Shown one piece after another: positions 8,251-16,874 of a stretch of DNA of 64,000 bases. Source of the DNA: Enterococcus rivorum (GTDB lineage: Bacteria; Bacillota; Bacilli; Lactobacillales; Enterococcaceae); NCBI RefSeq assembly GCF_001742285.1, contig NZ_MIEK01000023.1, forward strand, positions 62,001 to 126,000. Reading direction: 5' to 3'. A model generated the notes under the pieces. That model was not told the DNA's origin. It was given only the letters and a program-made list of their open reading frames with translations, and ran no database searches. How positions within the stretch are numbered: position 1 is the first letter of the stretch; every line of letters starts with the position of its first letter. The translations under genes were made by a program, and so were the position numbers.

Positions 8251-8414
8251 TCCACTATCAGCAATTACTGCCAGTGGAAAACCGTGGAACCACTTTGAGC
8301 CCAAAGGTCAGGTCTCAGAACTTCCAAGCTTCAAACTTAGGCTAAATAAATTAAGCCCGAGTAATTCACGTTGGACTCTAGTTATGGTTACTGCAACCAA
8401 CTGCTAGTAGCTCC
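8251..8414 (+). repeat. Structured dispersed repeat, family B, copy 2
   Basis: Homologue of 2421-2588 in the same orientation, with the same hairpin order (TTTGAG/CTCAGA and ACTTAGGCT/AGCCCGAGT, using wobble pairs). It lies in the 499-bp gap between the MerR and GntR genes, which otherwise holds only a terminator and the gntR promoter. Confidence 0.7.
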
Positions 8415-8539
8415 GTTGTTGCTTACCTATCCTTTTGGCTTGAAGAATCACTCAATTTCAAAGTGTTCAGGATATTAGTTTTAGTTTTTTATGAGGGAAA
8501 CGTTAATTTAGTTGAGAATAGTCATTCCTAAAATCCTAT

Positions 8540-8561
8540 GATATACTATTGTTATAACAAT
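8540..8561 (+). promoter_or_regulatory. gntR promoter with palindromic operator
   Basis: TGATATACT provides an extended -10 (TATACT at 8543-8548). The perfect 14-bp palindrome ATTGTTATAACAAT at 8548-8561 lies at the expected start site. The identical palindrome recurs at 31657-31670 in the PTS promoter. GntR/HutC proteins usually bind palindromes of this kind, so autoregulation by the downstream gene is the natural reading (inference). Confidence 0.65.
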
Positions 8562-8587
8562 TAAAAAGTAGGAAAGAGGATTATAGA

Positions 8588-9328
8588 GTGAAAAATAGGT
8601 TAATAAAAAGTCCTGGGGCGACCCCTTTGTATAATCAAATAGCCGATGATTTAAGATTCAAGATTGTTGCTAATGAATGGTCAACAGGTGAGAAAATTCC
8701 TCCTGAACTTGAACTTTGTATGCTGTACAATGTCAGTCGTATCACTGTACGAAAAGCAATCGATGAGCTAGTTAGAGAAGGCTATCTTTATAGACAAAGA
8801 GCGAAAGGAACATTTGTCCTTTCTTTAGATGATACGAATGAAAAGCAACATTATACAATGGTTAGAAGTTTTACAAAAGAAATGGAGGAGTTGGGAAAAA
8901 AAGCAGAGACATTAAGCGCCACGGTAAAGTTAATTGAGGCTTCTAAGCGAGTATCCAAGCAACTAAACATTCCAGAAGGTTCTGAAGTTTTGCAACTAAG
9001 AAGAATTCGTGGCACAGTGGGGCATCCATTCGCTTATTTCATTACTCATATACCATATATTGAAAAGTTTTCACTAGATAATGAAGACTATTATGGGTCG
9101 TTTTATGATTATTTACGTAGCTTCGGCATTGTAGTTTCTGAATCTAAAGAATATGTGGAGGCTACAATTGCAACCGAAGAACTACAAAAGATATTAAAGG
9201 TCCCTGAATATACCCCCATTTTAAAACGAGTTAGAATGACATTTCAAAGTGAACGCAATTTTCATGAATTTAGTGAATGTTATTACATTGGTAATCAGTA
9301 CCGTTACTATGTCGAGATGAATGGGTAG
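8588..9328 (+). CDS. GntR-family (HutC/UTRA) transcriptional regulator
   Basis: A 246-residue regulator. The N-terminal winged helix (about residues 8-75) contains PLYNQIADDLRFKI, GEKIPPELELCMLYNVSRIT and VRKAIDELVREGYL, the classic GntR pattern. The remainder is a UTRA effector domain, which in this subfamily senses small molecules such as sugar phosphates. It starts at GTG with an AGAGG-type ribosome site. A palindrome in its promoter is identical to one in the mannose-class PTS operon promoter, so a sugar-phosphate-responsive repressor of that operon is likely. The 3' two thirds (8838-9327) are duplicated almost perfectly at 16976-17465, on the far side of the bacteriocin-type cluster. Confidence 0.9.
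   Translation: MKNRLIKSPGATPLYNQIADDLRFKIVANEWSTGEKIPPELELCMLYNVSRITVRKAIDELVREGYLYRQRAKGTFVLSLDDTNEKQHYTMVRSFTKEMEELGKKAETLSATVKLIEASKRVSKQLNIPEGSEVLQLRRIRGTVGHPFAYFITHIPYIEKFSLDNEDYYGSFYDYLRSFGIVVSESKEYVEATIATEELQKILKVPEYTPILKRVRMTFQSERNFHEFSECYYIGNQYRYYVEMNG
8838..9327 (+). repeat. 490-bp direct repeat, copy 1 (3' part of gntR)
   Basis: By eye identical to 16976-17465 except one noted C/T difference (8917 against 17055). The left boundary is sharp just before ATGAAAAGC and the right boundary lies within the last codon (GTA shared, then G against A). The intervening 7.6 kb holds the bacteriocin-type cluster. The geometry matches single-crossover integration of a circle carrying a gntR fragment. 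Confidence 0.92.
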
Positions 9329-9345
9329 TCCTTAGAAAATAAAAA

Positions 9346-9377
9346 TTGGTTAGAGAAAAAACTCTAATCATTTTTTT
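9346..9377 (+). terminator. Terminator after gntR
   Basis: TGGTTAGAG pairs with CTCTAATCA (one G-U) around an A-rich loop, followed by T7. It lies just outside the duplicated block and separates gntR from the peptide gene. Confidence 0.75.
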
Positions 9378-9497
9378 ATATTTCGTAAAAATTATAAAAC
9401 AAGCTTTCTTCAGAGTGTTCATGAGTTGAAAAAACATTAAAATGTTTTTTAAAATAATATTGTAAACGGATACGTTCTTTTTATATTTGAAATGTTA

Positions 9498-9506
9498 TGG
9501 GATAAT
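9498..9506 (+). promoter_or_regulatory. Extended -10 promoter of the precursor peptide gene
   Basis: TGGGATAAT is an extended -10 (TG, one base, GATAAT) 31 bp before the start codon. No strong -35 is visible. A perfect AGGAGGTGA ribosome site follows. Confidence 0.5.
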
Positions 9507-9537
9507 TAATCATAAGTCAAGAAGGAGGTGAAATGTA

Positions 9538-9726
9538 ATGAAAAAATTATCAGAAGAACAAAGTTCATCGGTTGTTGCTGGGTTGGTTTATGATGGAAAT
9601 ATTTTTTACGTAAATGGAACACGTCAGAGTTGTGCCCATTATTGCTCGAAAGGAAGACGTCAACACAATGTATACAAGAGTGGAGGAACTTGGTATATTA
9701 CGCACCTATGTACAAGTGCTCCTTAA
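9538..9726 (+). CDS. Putative bacteriocin precursor peptide with three cysteines
   Basis: A 62-residue peptide with a near-ideal ribosome site (AGGAGGTGA). The N-terminus, MKKLSEEQSSSVVAG, has the spacing of a double-glycine leader, with AG at residues 14-15 in place of GG. Cleavage there by the C39 peptidase encoded downstream would give a basic 47-residue core. The core contains C32, C36 (CAHYC) and C58, plus aromatic and glycine-rich segments (YKSGGTWYITH). The odd cysteine number and two thioredoxin-like genes in the cluster suggest one disulfide plus one free, modified or intermolecular cysteine. There is no YGNGV box, so it is not class IIa. I do not recognise a characterised homologue. 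A signalling peptide is the main alternative. Confidence 0.7.
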   Translation: MKKLSEEQSSSVVAGLVYDGNIFYVNGTRQSCAHYCSKGRRQHNVYKSGGTWYITHLCTSAP

Positions 9727-9744
9727 GTGTTAATGTTTGTTTGA

Positions 9745-9778
9745 GGGGACTGAAGCAACGATGTTTCGGTCCTTATTT
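9745..9778 (+). terminator. Hairpin terminator/attenuator after the precursor gene
   Basis: GGACTGAAGC pairs with GTTTCGGTCC through wobbles, followed by TTATTT. Its position between the peptide gene and the transport genes would let the peptide be made in excess over its transporter. Confidence 0.65.
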
Positions 9779-9832
9779 ATAGCTTAGAATGACATGTATT
9801 AAAAATAATTTTATATTTTAGGAGTTATATAA

Positions 9833-11083
9833 TTGTTTACATATTTGAAATTCGAAAGAGAAGTAATTAGAAAATCATTCCAAAAGTTGACTCTTCTGGC
9901 GATTTTAGCGATAATCGGTACTCTATTTTTAATCAATAGACAAAAAGCGACAGAGGAAGTTCAAAACTTTGAAAAGTTGTATCATTTTACGCAAGAAGAT
10001 TTTGATAGAAATATGGATATTGGATCGCTTGAATCATATTTGAAACAAGAATTAACTGAAGAAGAATATAACAGAGATAAAAAAATGGCTTATCAATTTT
10101 CAGATACCAGATTAAAGATATTTTCTTCAATTGTTAATAAAGATTATCAAGCCTATTATAGATATCAATTGGAGAATCTCGAAACTTTTGCCATAGATGA
10201 GTTACTCAATGTTAATCAGGGAACCGAAATATTTTATGACTCACCCTTTGTTTTTATGCAATATGCTGACGGTCAAAATAAGCTTTATAATCAATTACTA
10301 AAGAGGAGGTTGAAGTTAGAAACACCTAGATATGGGATTTCTAATTGGCTGTTTACTCTGTCTTCTTTAAAATACATAACTTCTATAATTGGGGGATTCT
10401 TTTTTTTAATAGTTTGTGGGTTTATTCATTTTGGTAAGTACGAAGAGCAGCAATCAAAGATGCTTATGACTTTGCCGATAAATAAAACGAGTATATTACT
10501 AGGGGATACTATTCTATTCTTTTTTCATTCTATGCTTATGCTCAGTTTTATGTTGATTTTTTGTTATCTATTTGGTTATATTTTCGGGGAAGTAGTTCCT
10601 TTTGATTATCCAATTATTGTTAGAAATGCTGATAAAATTGTTCTTATTCCTGTATACAAAGTTGTTCTGTATCTTTGCTTTCTGTTTCTTTTAGTATTGA
10701 ATGCAATGTTTCAATTATCTGTGACGGCTATGTTTTTGGTTAAAAAGACTTTTCTTGCTATTTTTGTTAGCAGTTTATGCGTACTTTTAATATCTATATT
10801 TTTCCAAAGAACAACAATTATAGGAGAAGTGTTTTCTTCCTACAATCCGTTTACTTATACTTCACCTTTTGATCTTTTTGTAGGAATAAGTAATGAAGTA
10901 ATAGATACAGTTCAAGCTAATGCGAGTTCGTTGACCTATAACAATGTAGACTATTACAGTGGATTAACACTGGTTGCGTTAAATAAGAATATTGATGTCT
11001 TTAAAGGAGGTATCTCCTTATTTATGACATTTTCAGGGCTATTTATTATCAACAATTTTTTAATCAAACGAACAAAATTTTAA
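9833..11083 (+). CDS. ABC-2 permease subunit, probable immunity/export transporter
   Basis: A 416-residue membrane protein starting at TTG, with GGAG 8 bp upstream. Topology: one membrane segment at about residues 20-38, a polar extracytoplasmic domain to about 180, then about five membrane segments. This layout is typical of ABC permeases in bacteriocin and lantibiotic self-immunity systems. The 392-residue product encoded after the ATPase has the same layout, so the two probably form a heterodimeric channel. Self-protection of the producer is inferred from position in the peptide cluster; it could instead help peptide export. Confidence 0.75.
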   Translation: MFTYLKFEREVIRKSFQKLTLLAILAIIGTLFLINRQKATEEVQNFEKLYHFTQEDFDRNMDIGSLESYLKQELTEEEYNRDKKMAYQFSDTRLKIFSSIVNKDYQAYYRYQLENLETFAIDELLNVNQGTEIFYDSPFVFMQYADGQNKLYNQLLKRRLKLETPRYGISNWLFTLSSLKYITSIIGGFFFLIVCGFIHFGKYEEQQSKMLMTLPINKTSILLGDTILFFFHSMLMLSFMLIFCYLFGYIFGEVVPFDYPIIVRNADKIVLIPVYKVVLYLCFLFLLVLNAMFQLSVTAMFLVKKTFLAIFVSSLCVLLISIFFQRTTIIGEVFSSYNPFTYTSPFDLFVGISNEVIDTVQANASSLTYNNVDYYSGLTLVALNKNIDVFKGGISLFMTFSGLFIINNFLIKRTKF

Positions 11084-11096
11084 AGGAGTCTGGCAA

Positions 11097-11984
11097 ATGG
11101 TATTAGACATATGTGGATTGTCAAAAAGCTTTGGTAAAGTAAAGGTACTTAAAAACATTAATTTTCGAATAGATACCCCTAGATTGATTGCTCTTGTGGC
11201 CCCAAATGGTTCTGGTAAATCGACATTAATGAATCTCATTTGTAATCTTGAAACAATAGATGAAGGAGAGATTACCGTTTTTGGATATCAATCAAAGGAA
11301 TCAGAAATCTTTAAGAGTTTATCATATATGCAGGATAACTCCGTTTTATATAATAATTTAACTGGTTGGGATCATATAAATTTGATCAAAGGAGCTCATA
11401 AACTAACTCAGAAACAGGTAGTTGAAACATTGGAATATTTAAAGATGACTAGTTACATGAATAAAAGAGTGAGAGATTATTCTTTAGGTATGAAGCAGCA
11501 TTTACTTTTTGCTATGGCAGTTTTACCAAAACCAAGGCTTCTTATTCTTGATGAACCTATCAATGGATTAGATCCTATAAGTGTTGAAAGAGTAAGACAG
11601 TTATTACTTGATTTGTTTGAAAAAGAGGGAGTAACCATTTTGTTATCTTCTCATAATCTAGATCAAATTGAGCAGTTAACAACAGATATTATCTTCTTAA
11701 AAGACGGGAGTTTATTATCTGAAGAAGAAGTGGTGAGTCAAAGACCAGAGATGTATTCCTGCATTACTGATAGTCCGGAAAATTTAATCACTGTTCTGGA
11801 GTACAATAATATTAACTATACGAGGAAGACTAAGTACAAATTTTTACTATCTATGAAATTATCAATCAAAAAGTTGTTTTTTAAGCAATGTGCAGAAAAA
11901 GAGATTCGCTTTTTTGATTTTGAATTACTTAGATACTCCTTAAGTGATGTATATCACGAATTATTTGGAGGAAAAACTTTATGA
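11097..11984 (+). CDS. ABC transporter ATPase of the two-permease system
   Basis: 295 residues: Walker A APNGSGKST near residue 36 (APN instead of the usual GPN/GEN), signature YSLGMKQHL near 134, Walker B LLILDEPINGLD near 153 and H-loop SSHN. It is flanked by the two permease genes and overlaps the second by ATGA, so translation is coupled. The BcrA/LanF-like ATPase type fits bacteriocin immunity transporters. The C-terminal 80 residues are divergent and may be an interaction region. Confidence 0.85.
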   Translation: MVLDICGLSKSFGKVKVLKNINFRIDTPRLIALVAPNGSGKSTLMNLICNLETIDEGEITVFGYQSKESEIFKSLSYMQDNSVLYNNLTGWDHINLIKGAHKLTQKQVVETLEYLKMTSYMNKRVRDYSLGMKQHLLFAMAVLPKPRLLILDEPINGLDPISVERVRQLLLDLFEKEGVTILLSSHNLDQIEQLTTDIIFLKDGSLLSEEEVVSQRPEMYSCITDSPENLITVLEYNNINYTRKTKYKFLLSMKLSIKKLFFKQCAEKEIRFFDFELLRYSLSDVYHELFGGKTL

Positions 11985-13159
11985 GTTACTATTTTACTTT
12001 TGAAGCAACAAAATTTTGTAAAAATTTAAAGAATATTGTCATTTTAATACTGGCTTTTTTTATAACTATTTTAGGTGTTTTTTATCTTGGGAGTATCCAA
12101 ACTAAAGAAACAGATGAATTAAAAAAAGAGCTTACTTCTGAGTATATGCAGTTATATACTGTTCAGTTGGACTTTTTTCAAGTTGGACAAGGATATCGTG
12201 CTCTTGAAGAAATCTATTCGGGAAGTAAAATTAGTTCCATAGAAGTTCAGGAAATATTGCAATTATGTAATACAGGGATGGAGAAAATTGATAGCTACTT
12301 AGCTAGCTTATCTAGTGATAATTGGCGAGAAATCGTTACAGCACATTTAGAATATTTGAAGATACTTCAAGAATTAACTTTATTAGAGATAGTTATTCCA
12401 GTGAAATATTCCGATATAAATATAGCAACTGAAATAGAAAAAGATAGATATTTTTTGGACAAAAATATTAAACCAAATTCTGCTATTTACGGATACTCTG
12501 GTATTGGTTATCTGAATTATGTTTCAGAGTATATTTTTTCTGTTTTTGGACTCATTTTCCTTTGTTTACTGTTTTTTGATTTATATAGGCAAGAATATGA
12601 AAGCAATACGATTCGGTTGATTTATACGCTTCCTATTGAACGGAATAAAATTTTCAGGGCAAAAATGGCACTATCATTTCTCGTTTATCTAGCTAGTGTT
12701 TTTATACTGATTAGTTTAGCTTTACTTGTGGGAACGATATACTGGAAAAACTTTGGTTCAATTAAGTATCCAATTGTATTGACTACTGGAAAAAAAATTT
12801 CGAGTTTGACTTTCAGCTCTTATTTTTTAATGAATCTAGTTCTGTTTTCTCTGTATACCTTATTTGAGTTAAACTTAATAAGGCGTGTGTCGACAGTTGT
12901 TAAAGGGATGAGCACGTCATTTTTTTCTATTTTGGTTGTTACCTGTGTCCCAAGCATACTGACAAACGAGTTTTTTTTACCAGCTCCGTACTCTTACATT
13001 AATCCATTCTATTTTAATCGGGTTAGCGAGGCGACAAAGAAAGCATTCGAATCTCATGATCTATTTAGGTATTTCTTTATTGGTGGAGGTGTTCTTATCT
13101 TTTTTTCAATTTTGGGTAGTAAGTTAAAAGGGAGGAAAACAAATGAAATATGCACATAA
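11981..13159 (+). CDS. Second ABC-2 permease subunit of the bacteriocin-type cluster
   Basis: 392 residues with a single N-terminal membrane segment (about 18-38), an extracytoplasmic region to about 175 and five or so C-terminal membrane segments. It mirrors the 416-residue subunit but with low similarity. The start overlaps the ATPase stop (ATGA) and the end overlaps the exporter start by 17 bp, so these genes form a tightly packed operon. Probably one half of a heteromeric immunity transporter. Confidence 0.75.
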   Translation: MSYYFTFEATKFCKNLKNIVILILAFFITILGVFYLGSIQTKETDELKKELTSEYMQLYTVQLDFFQVGQGYRALEEIYSGSKISSIEVQEILQLCNTGMEKIDSYLASLSSDNWREIVTAHLEYLKILQELTLLEIVIPVKYSDINIATEIEKDRYFLDKNIKPNSAIYGYSGIGYLNYVSEYIFSVFGLIFLCLLFFDLYRQEYESNTIRLIYTLPIERNKIFRAKMALSFLVYLASVFILISLALLVGTIYWKNFGSIKYPIVLTTGKKISSLTFSSYFLMNLVLFSLYTLFELNLIRRVSTVVKGMSTSFFSILVVTCVPSILTNEFFLPAPYSYINPFYFNRVSEATKKAFESHDLFRYFFIGGGVLIFFSILGSKLKGRKTNEICT

Positions 13160-15215
13160 TATGCAGAGTCTCCAAAGTGATTGTGGACTTGCGGTTGCAA
13201 AAACAGTGTTAGAGCAGTTCAAACTTATAAGAAAAGAAAAATATTTTGATAATATTGAACTAACTTATCATGGGCTATCTACATTTGAAGTTTCAAAAAT
13301 ATTGATACAGCATGGTGCAGAGGCATCCGTTTATGAAATAAACGATGTAGAAGAATTGTTTGATCAAAAATATCCATTTATTACTGTAGTAAACGCGAAC
13401 GGTTTACTTCATTATATAGTGATACACAAACATGACAAAAAGAACAATGAATTGCTTGTATCAGATCCTGCGAAACCAATAATTAGCAAGTTATCTAAAA
13501 AGGAGTTTACAGACTCTTTTGCAGGTGTTGCGATAATTACAAACTCTGTAGAGAAAAAAAAGATTGATGCAAATAAAACCAAATCTTTAACAAAAAAAAT
13601 TTATGATAGTGTTATGGCTAAACTCCCTGTTAAAATGAAGCTTGAACTAAGTGTGTTAGTTTGTGCTAAATTTGTTATGCCACTACTCTTTTTTGAATTG
13701 CTTCAAAGCCTAATGCAAGAAAATTTTGCCAATATCACGAAAACTAATATGATTGTTTACGGGCTATTCTATCTGTCTTTTTTCATAGGAATGTACCTTG
13801 TAGGAATTCGTTTTGCGCAACTTAAATTAAGAATTGAGAACAAACTTCAGGAGAAAGTAATATTTGATTTTTACGAATCTAGTATGGCAGAAGCTGCTGA
13901 TTCAGAAAATATAGATAACATGATTGGGTACTTATCAACACTTATTGGTAGTTCGACAGGCATAAGTAGTAAATTCTTTCTTAAAATTGATGCATTAATA
14001 ACTATTGGCTTAGTTTTATTCCTATTCAGTATGCATTACTCATTCCCTATCATCTATTTGGCAGTCACGATAATTTATATTGCTTATGTTTCTCATTCAC
14101 TTAATGATATAACAAACTTCCAAAAAAATCTAACGTTGCAATCCAATAAAATTTTAAGTAGCTTTGAAAAAATTATTTCAGGTGCTTTTGATATTAGAAT
14201 ATTCCAGAAGCAGATGCAAGCACGAAATAATCTAGAAAAACAAACAAAAAAATTTTTTGAAGCAAAATATTTAGAAGAACTTTTGCAGAACAAGTTGGCG
14301 TTATTGTCTAATTTGTCAACATTTTTAATAATTATTTCTGTTTTAGCGATTACTTTTGTATCGTATAAATTTTATGGCAACGTATTGTATCCTTTGGCAT
14401 CAGGAATGTATGTATTTTTTATTATAATAAACTCAATGGAAAGTATGGCAGGAGATTATTTAACTTATCGCTTAAGCCTAACATCATTAGATTATGTTCA
14501 GGGAATTAAAAATTTTTCATTCGACACTCTTCTAGAAGAAACAGAGAAGCTGTCTGTTCCATCGGTAGTGAGTGGTATGGAAATTCGAGGAATTAATTTT
14601 TTTTATAATGAGGGAATTGACGTTTTAAAAGACTTGAATTATACATTTTGTGGAGGGAGAGTTTATGTGATAGAAGGGAAAAATGGTGTAGGAAAAACAA
14701 CATTTTTCAAGCTGCTTCTAGGTGAAATAGCACCCAATAAGGGCTCTATTTTTCTAAACAATCAAGAATATTATGGAATGAAAAATACCCAAGTTCTTGA
14801 TGTCATCTCTCATTATTCTTCTGAAGAGTTCATATTTTATGGAACTGTGCAAAAAAATATTTCTATGGATGTCTTCCATGATTCTGTAGATTCATGTGAA
14901 TATCGTTCGATTTTTTCAGATCATTTAAGCGCATCTAAGATCATTTTTGATAAGGGAGATAACATCTCTAGTGGTCAGATACAAAAGGTGCTTCTAGACA
15001 GATGTTTTTATAAAAATGAAAGCTCTATTTTCTTATTAGATGAACCTTCAAGCAATTTAGATGAACAAGCTAGAAAAGAACTTAATAATCATTTAAGAAA
15101 ACTAAAAAAACAAGGGAAAATTATTTTAATTATTTCTCATGACAGTCTTTTTCATGAATATGCTGATGAAATACTGATAATGGATGGAGGAGTTATTGAA
15201 AATGAAGAAAAGTAA
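13143..15215 (+). CDS. Peptidase C39-containing bacteriocin ABC exporter
   Basis: A 690-residue fused protease-permease-ATPase that cleaves double-glycine leaders and exports the core. The C39 domain begins at the N-terminus: QSDCG supplies the catalytic Cys (residue 14), LLHYIVI the His and SDPA the Asp. Membrane segments span about 165-435. The ATPase has Walker A GKNGVGKTT near residue 515, a degenerate signature ISSGQIQKV (SSGQ for SGGQ), Walker B FLLDEPSSNLD and H-loop ISHD. All catalytic residues are present. The upstream peptide is the obvious substrate. It overlaps both neighbouring genes. The architecture resembles exporters of glycocins and class II peptides. Confidence 0.92.
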   Translation: MKYAHNMQSLQSDCGLAVAKTVLEQFKLIRKEKYFDNIELTYHGLSTFEVSKILIQHGAEASVYEINDVEELFDQKYPFITVVNANGLLHYIVIHKHDKKNNELLVSDPAKPIISKLSKKEFTDSFAGVAIITNSVEKKKIDANKTKSLTKKIYDSVMAKLPVKMKLELSVLVCAKFVMPLLFFELLQSLMQENFANITKTNMIVYGLFYLSFFIGMYLVGIRFAQLKLRIENKLQEKVIFDFYESSMAEAADSENIDNMIGYLSTLIGSSTGISSKFFLKIDALITIGLVLFLFSMHYSFPIIYLAVTIIYIAYVSHSLNDITNFQKNLTLQSNKILSSFEKIISGAFDIRIFQKQMQARNNLEKQTKKFFEAKYLEELLQNKLALLSNLSTFLIIISVLAITFVSYKFYGNVLYPLASGMYVFFIIINSMESMAGDYLTYRLSLTSLDYVQGIKNFSFDTLLEETEKLSVPSVVSGMEIRGINFFYNEGIDVLKDLNYTFCGGRVYVIEGKNGVGKTTFFKLLLGEIAPNKGSIFLNNQEYYGMKNTQVLDVISHYSSEEFIFYGTVQKNISMDVFHDSVDSCEYRSIFSDHLSASKIIFDKGDNISSGQIQKVLLDRCFYKNESSIFLLDEPSSNLDEQARKELNNHLRKLKKQGKIILIISHDSLFHEYADEILIMDGGVIENEEK

Positions 15216-15666
15216 ATTGCTTATTGCTTATGCTTCTATGCTGGTAGCAGTAGTGACAGCTCTGTTCATAATGAATTCTTCTAGTCACGCTCATCGAGAA
15301 GATGCTGATTATGATAAGCTTGTCGAACGATTGAACTATAGTACGTTTGAAGAATTTGAAGTGAAAAAAGAAGAAAAAGATACTTTTGTGTTGTTTGTGG
15401 GTCAAGATGGATGTGGTGCTTGTGAAGATTTAATGCCTACACTTCTCGAAATATCTAGTCAAGATAAAGTTAGGCAGAACATCTACTATATGAATATTCA
15501 AAGCTCTAATAATGATTCAATCAAAACAGATTATGGAGTTATTGCCACCCCCACGTTATTATTTATTCAAAATGGAAAAGTAGTACATCGTATGGAAGGA
15601 AGTGCTGGTGAAAATAAAGATAAGAAACTTATAAAAAAGCAATTTAGAAATTTGAATTTAATTTAA
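15202..15666 (+). CDS. Membrane-anchored thioredoxin-like protein 1 (CGAC)
   Basis: About 154 residues. I chose the ATG at 15202 with GGAGGAG 9 bp upstream; an ATG at 15184 overlaps that ribosome site. The N-terminus is a signal anchor and the rest is a thioredoxin fold on the outer face: LFVGQDGCGACEDLMP gives a CGAC active site and IATPTLLF the cis-proline loop. It probably forms or isomerises the disulfide in the exported peptide, as accessory thioredoxins do in pediocin-like and glycocin clusters. It overlaps the exporter gene by 14 bp. Confidence 0.85.
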   Translation: MKKSKLLIAYASMLVAVVTALFIMNSSSHAHREDADYDKLVERLNYSTFEEFEVKKEEKDTFVLFVGQDGCGACEDLMPTLLEISSQDKVRQNIYYMNIQSSNNDSIKTDYGVIATPTLLFIQNGKVVHRMEGSAGENKDKKLIKKQFRNLNLI

Positions 15667-15699
15667 TGTGTTGGTTATCAAATTTAAAGGAGAAATAAG

Positions 15700-16212
15700 A
15701 TGAAACTTTCTAAAACTTTTAGTATAAGCACTATAGTAGTTCTAAGTACAGTTGTTATTTTTCAATGTATCTATTTTATAGAGAAGCAAGAAAATCATGA
15801 ACAAGAATTGACTAGGCTAGAAGCCGAATTAGAGAGTAGTTATCCTAAAATATATGATTCTTTGGATAGTGTAACATATGAAAGTTTTACCAATCTTGTG
15901 CATCAAGGACAGGAGGAACTAATTTTTTATGTGGGGAGACCTACCTGCGAAGATTGTAACTTATTTGAGCCAAAACTCATTAAGCTAATCAATTCCAACA
16001 AACTAAATAAAAAAATTAAATATTTAAATGTTGCGAGAATACGAGAGAATGAAAAAGCTTGGGCAAATATGAAAAAAGAATATAGTATAGAGTACACACC
16101 TACATTAGTAAAGTTTTCTAACGGAAAACTGCTATCGAAAACCGAATGGACACCGGAAAAAGGGCTTTCTATTCCTGTTGTACAGAAATGGTTAGATGAG
16201 AATATGAAATAA
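15700..16212 (+). CDS. Membrane-anchored thioredoxin-like protein 2 (CEDC)
   Basis: 170 residues with an N-terminal membrane anchor (about 7-26). The extracytoplasmic thioredoxin-like domain has the active-site motif CEDC after FYVGRPT and a cis-proline loop EYTPTLVKF. It diverges from the first thioredoxin-like protein, so the two may have separate oxidising and isomerising or reducing roles, as in paired thioredoxins of glycocin loci. GGAG ribosome site. It is the last gene of the operon, followed by the terminator at 16255-16299. Confidence 0.85.
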   Translation: MKLSKTFSISTIVVLSTVVIFQCIYFIEKQENHEQELTRLEAELESSYPKIYDSLDSVTYESFTNLVHQGQEELIFYVGRPTCEDCNLFEPKLIKLINSNKLNKKIKYLNVARIRENEKAWANMKKEYSIEYTPTLVKFSNGKLLSKTEWTPEKGLSIPVVQKWLDENMK

Positions 16213-16254
16213 GAGAAAAGATTATGCTTGTTTATAGAAAAATAGAACATAAAA

Positions 16255-16299
16255 TTACCCTATTTCTAAAACTTAAAACGAGTTTTAGAAATAAGGTAA
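16255..16299. terminator. Bidirectional terminator between convergent genes
   Basis: A 19-bp stem with one mismatch: TTACC...TTTCTAAAACT pairs with AGTTTTAGAAA...GGTAA around a 7-base loop. It serves the plus-strand operon and the minus-strand XRE gene. Confidence 0.85.
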
Positions 16300-16327
16300 C
16301 TTTTCCACTAATTTTTTGGTGTTTTCA

Positions 16328-16531
16328 TTACCATTCTTTTTCTTTCAATAATTTATCTACAGAAACTTGATATACTTCACTCAATCTAATTAGATTCTCA
16401 ATGTCTGGATAGCCTCTATTATTTTCCCACTTTGAAATAGACTGTCTTGTAATTCCTAGCTTCTGAGCAACTTGCTGTTGAGTTAAACCAACCAAATTTC
16501 TATGAAATTGTAAACTTTTACTGATAGTCAA
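16328..16531 (-). CDS. Small XRE-family (Cro/CI-like) regulator
   Basis: 67 residues, almost entirely a helix-turn-helix: LTQQQVAQKLGITRQSISKW followed by ENNRGYPDIENLIRLSEVY. This is the compact form common beside bacteriocin and toxin genes. It is transcribed towards the cluster. It may repress the peptide operon or its own promoter; no operator was identified. Confidence 0.85.
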   Translation of the reverse strand: MTISKSLQFHRNLVGLTQQQVAQKLGITRQSISKWENNRGYPDIENLIRLSEVYQVSVDKLLKEKEW

Positions 16532-16874
16532 TATTCAACAACCCCTTTAAATTCCTTTGTAATTATATTATATAATAGTTCTATATGAAATAATAGTAAT
16601 TTTAAAATATATGTTTTTGAAAGTGGACATCTTATTGTATCAATTGGTTATTTATTAATATGTGAATGTTTATACTAATTTAGTATGGATCTGGCTACTT
16701 CGTGAATCTATATCTTAGAGGATTCGATATTTATTTTGTAAGATTGATTCTAAGATAAATCAGTGTTCAAGACTATATTATTTATGACTTGTATAGACTT
16801 CCTCTAGTACCTAATTCAAGATTGTGATCAAATTAGAAGTATATTTTAAAAACGGTTGTTTTTTAAATTTTTAT
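16532..16874. other. Non-coding gap upstream of the XRE gene
   Basis: AT-rich sequence without a recognisable gene. It should contain the leftward promoter of the XRE gene, but none was defined with confidence. Confidence 0.4.

Noticed and set aside
9538-9726. Pediocin-like (class IIa), lanthipeptide or glycocin precursor
   Set aside because: No YGNGV box; no lanthionine synthetase and no glycosyltransferase gene in the cluster; only three cysteines. Kept as an unassigned C39-processed peptide.
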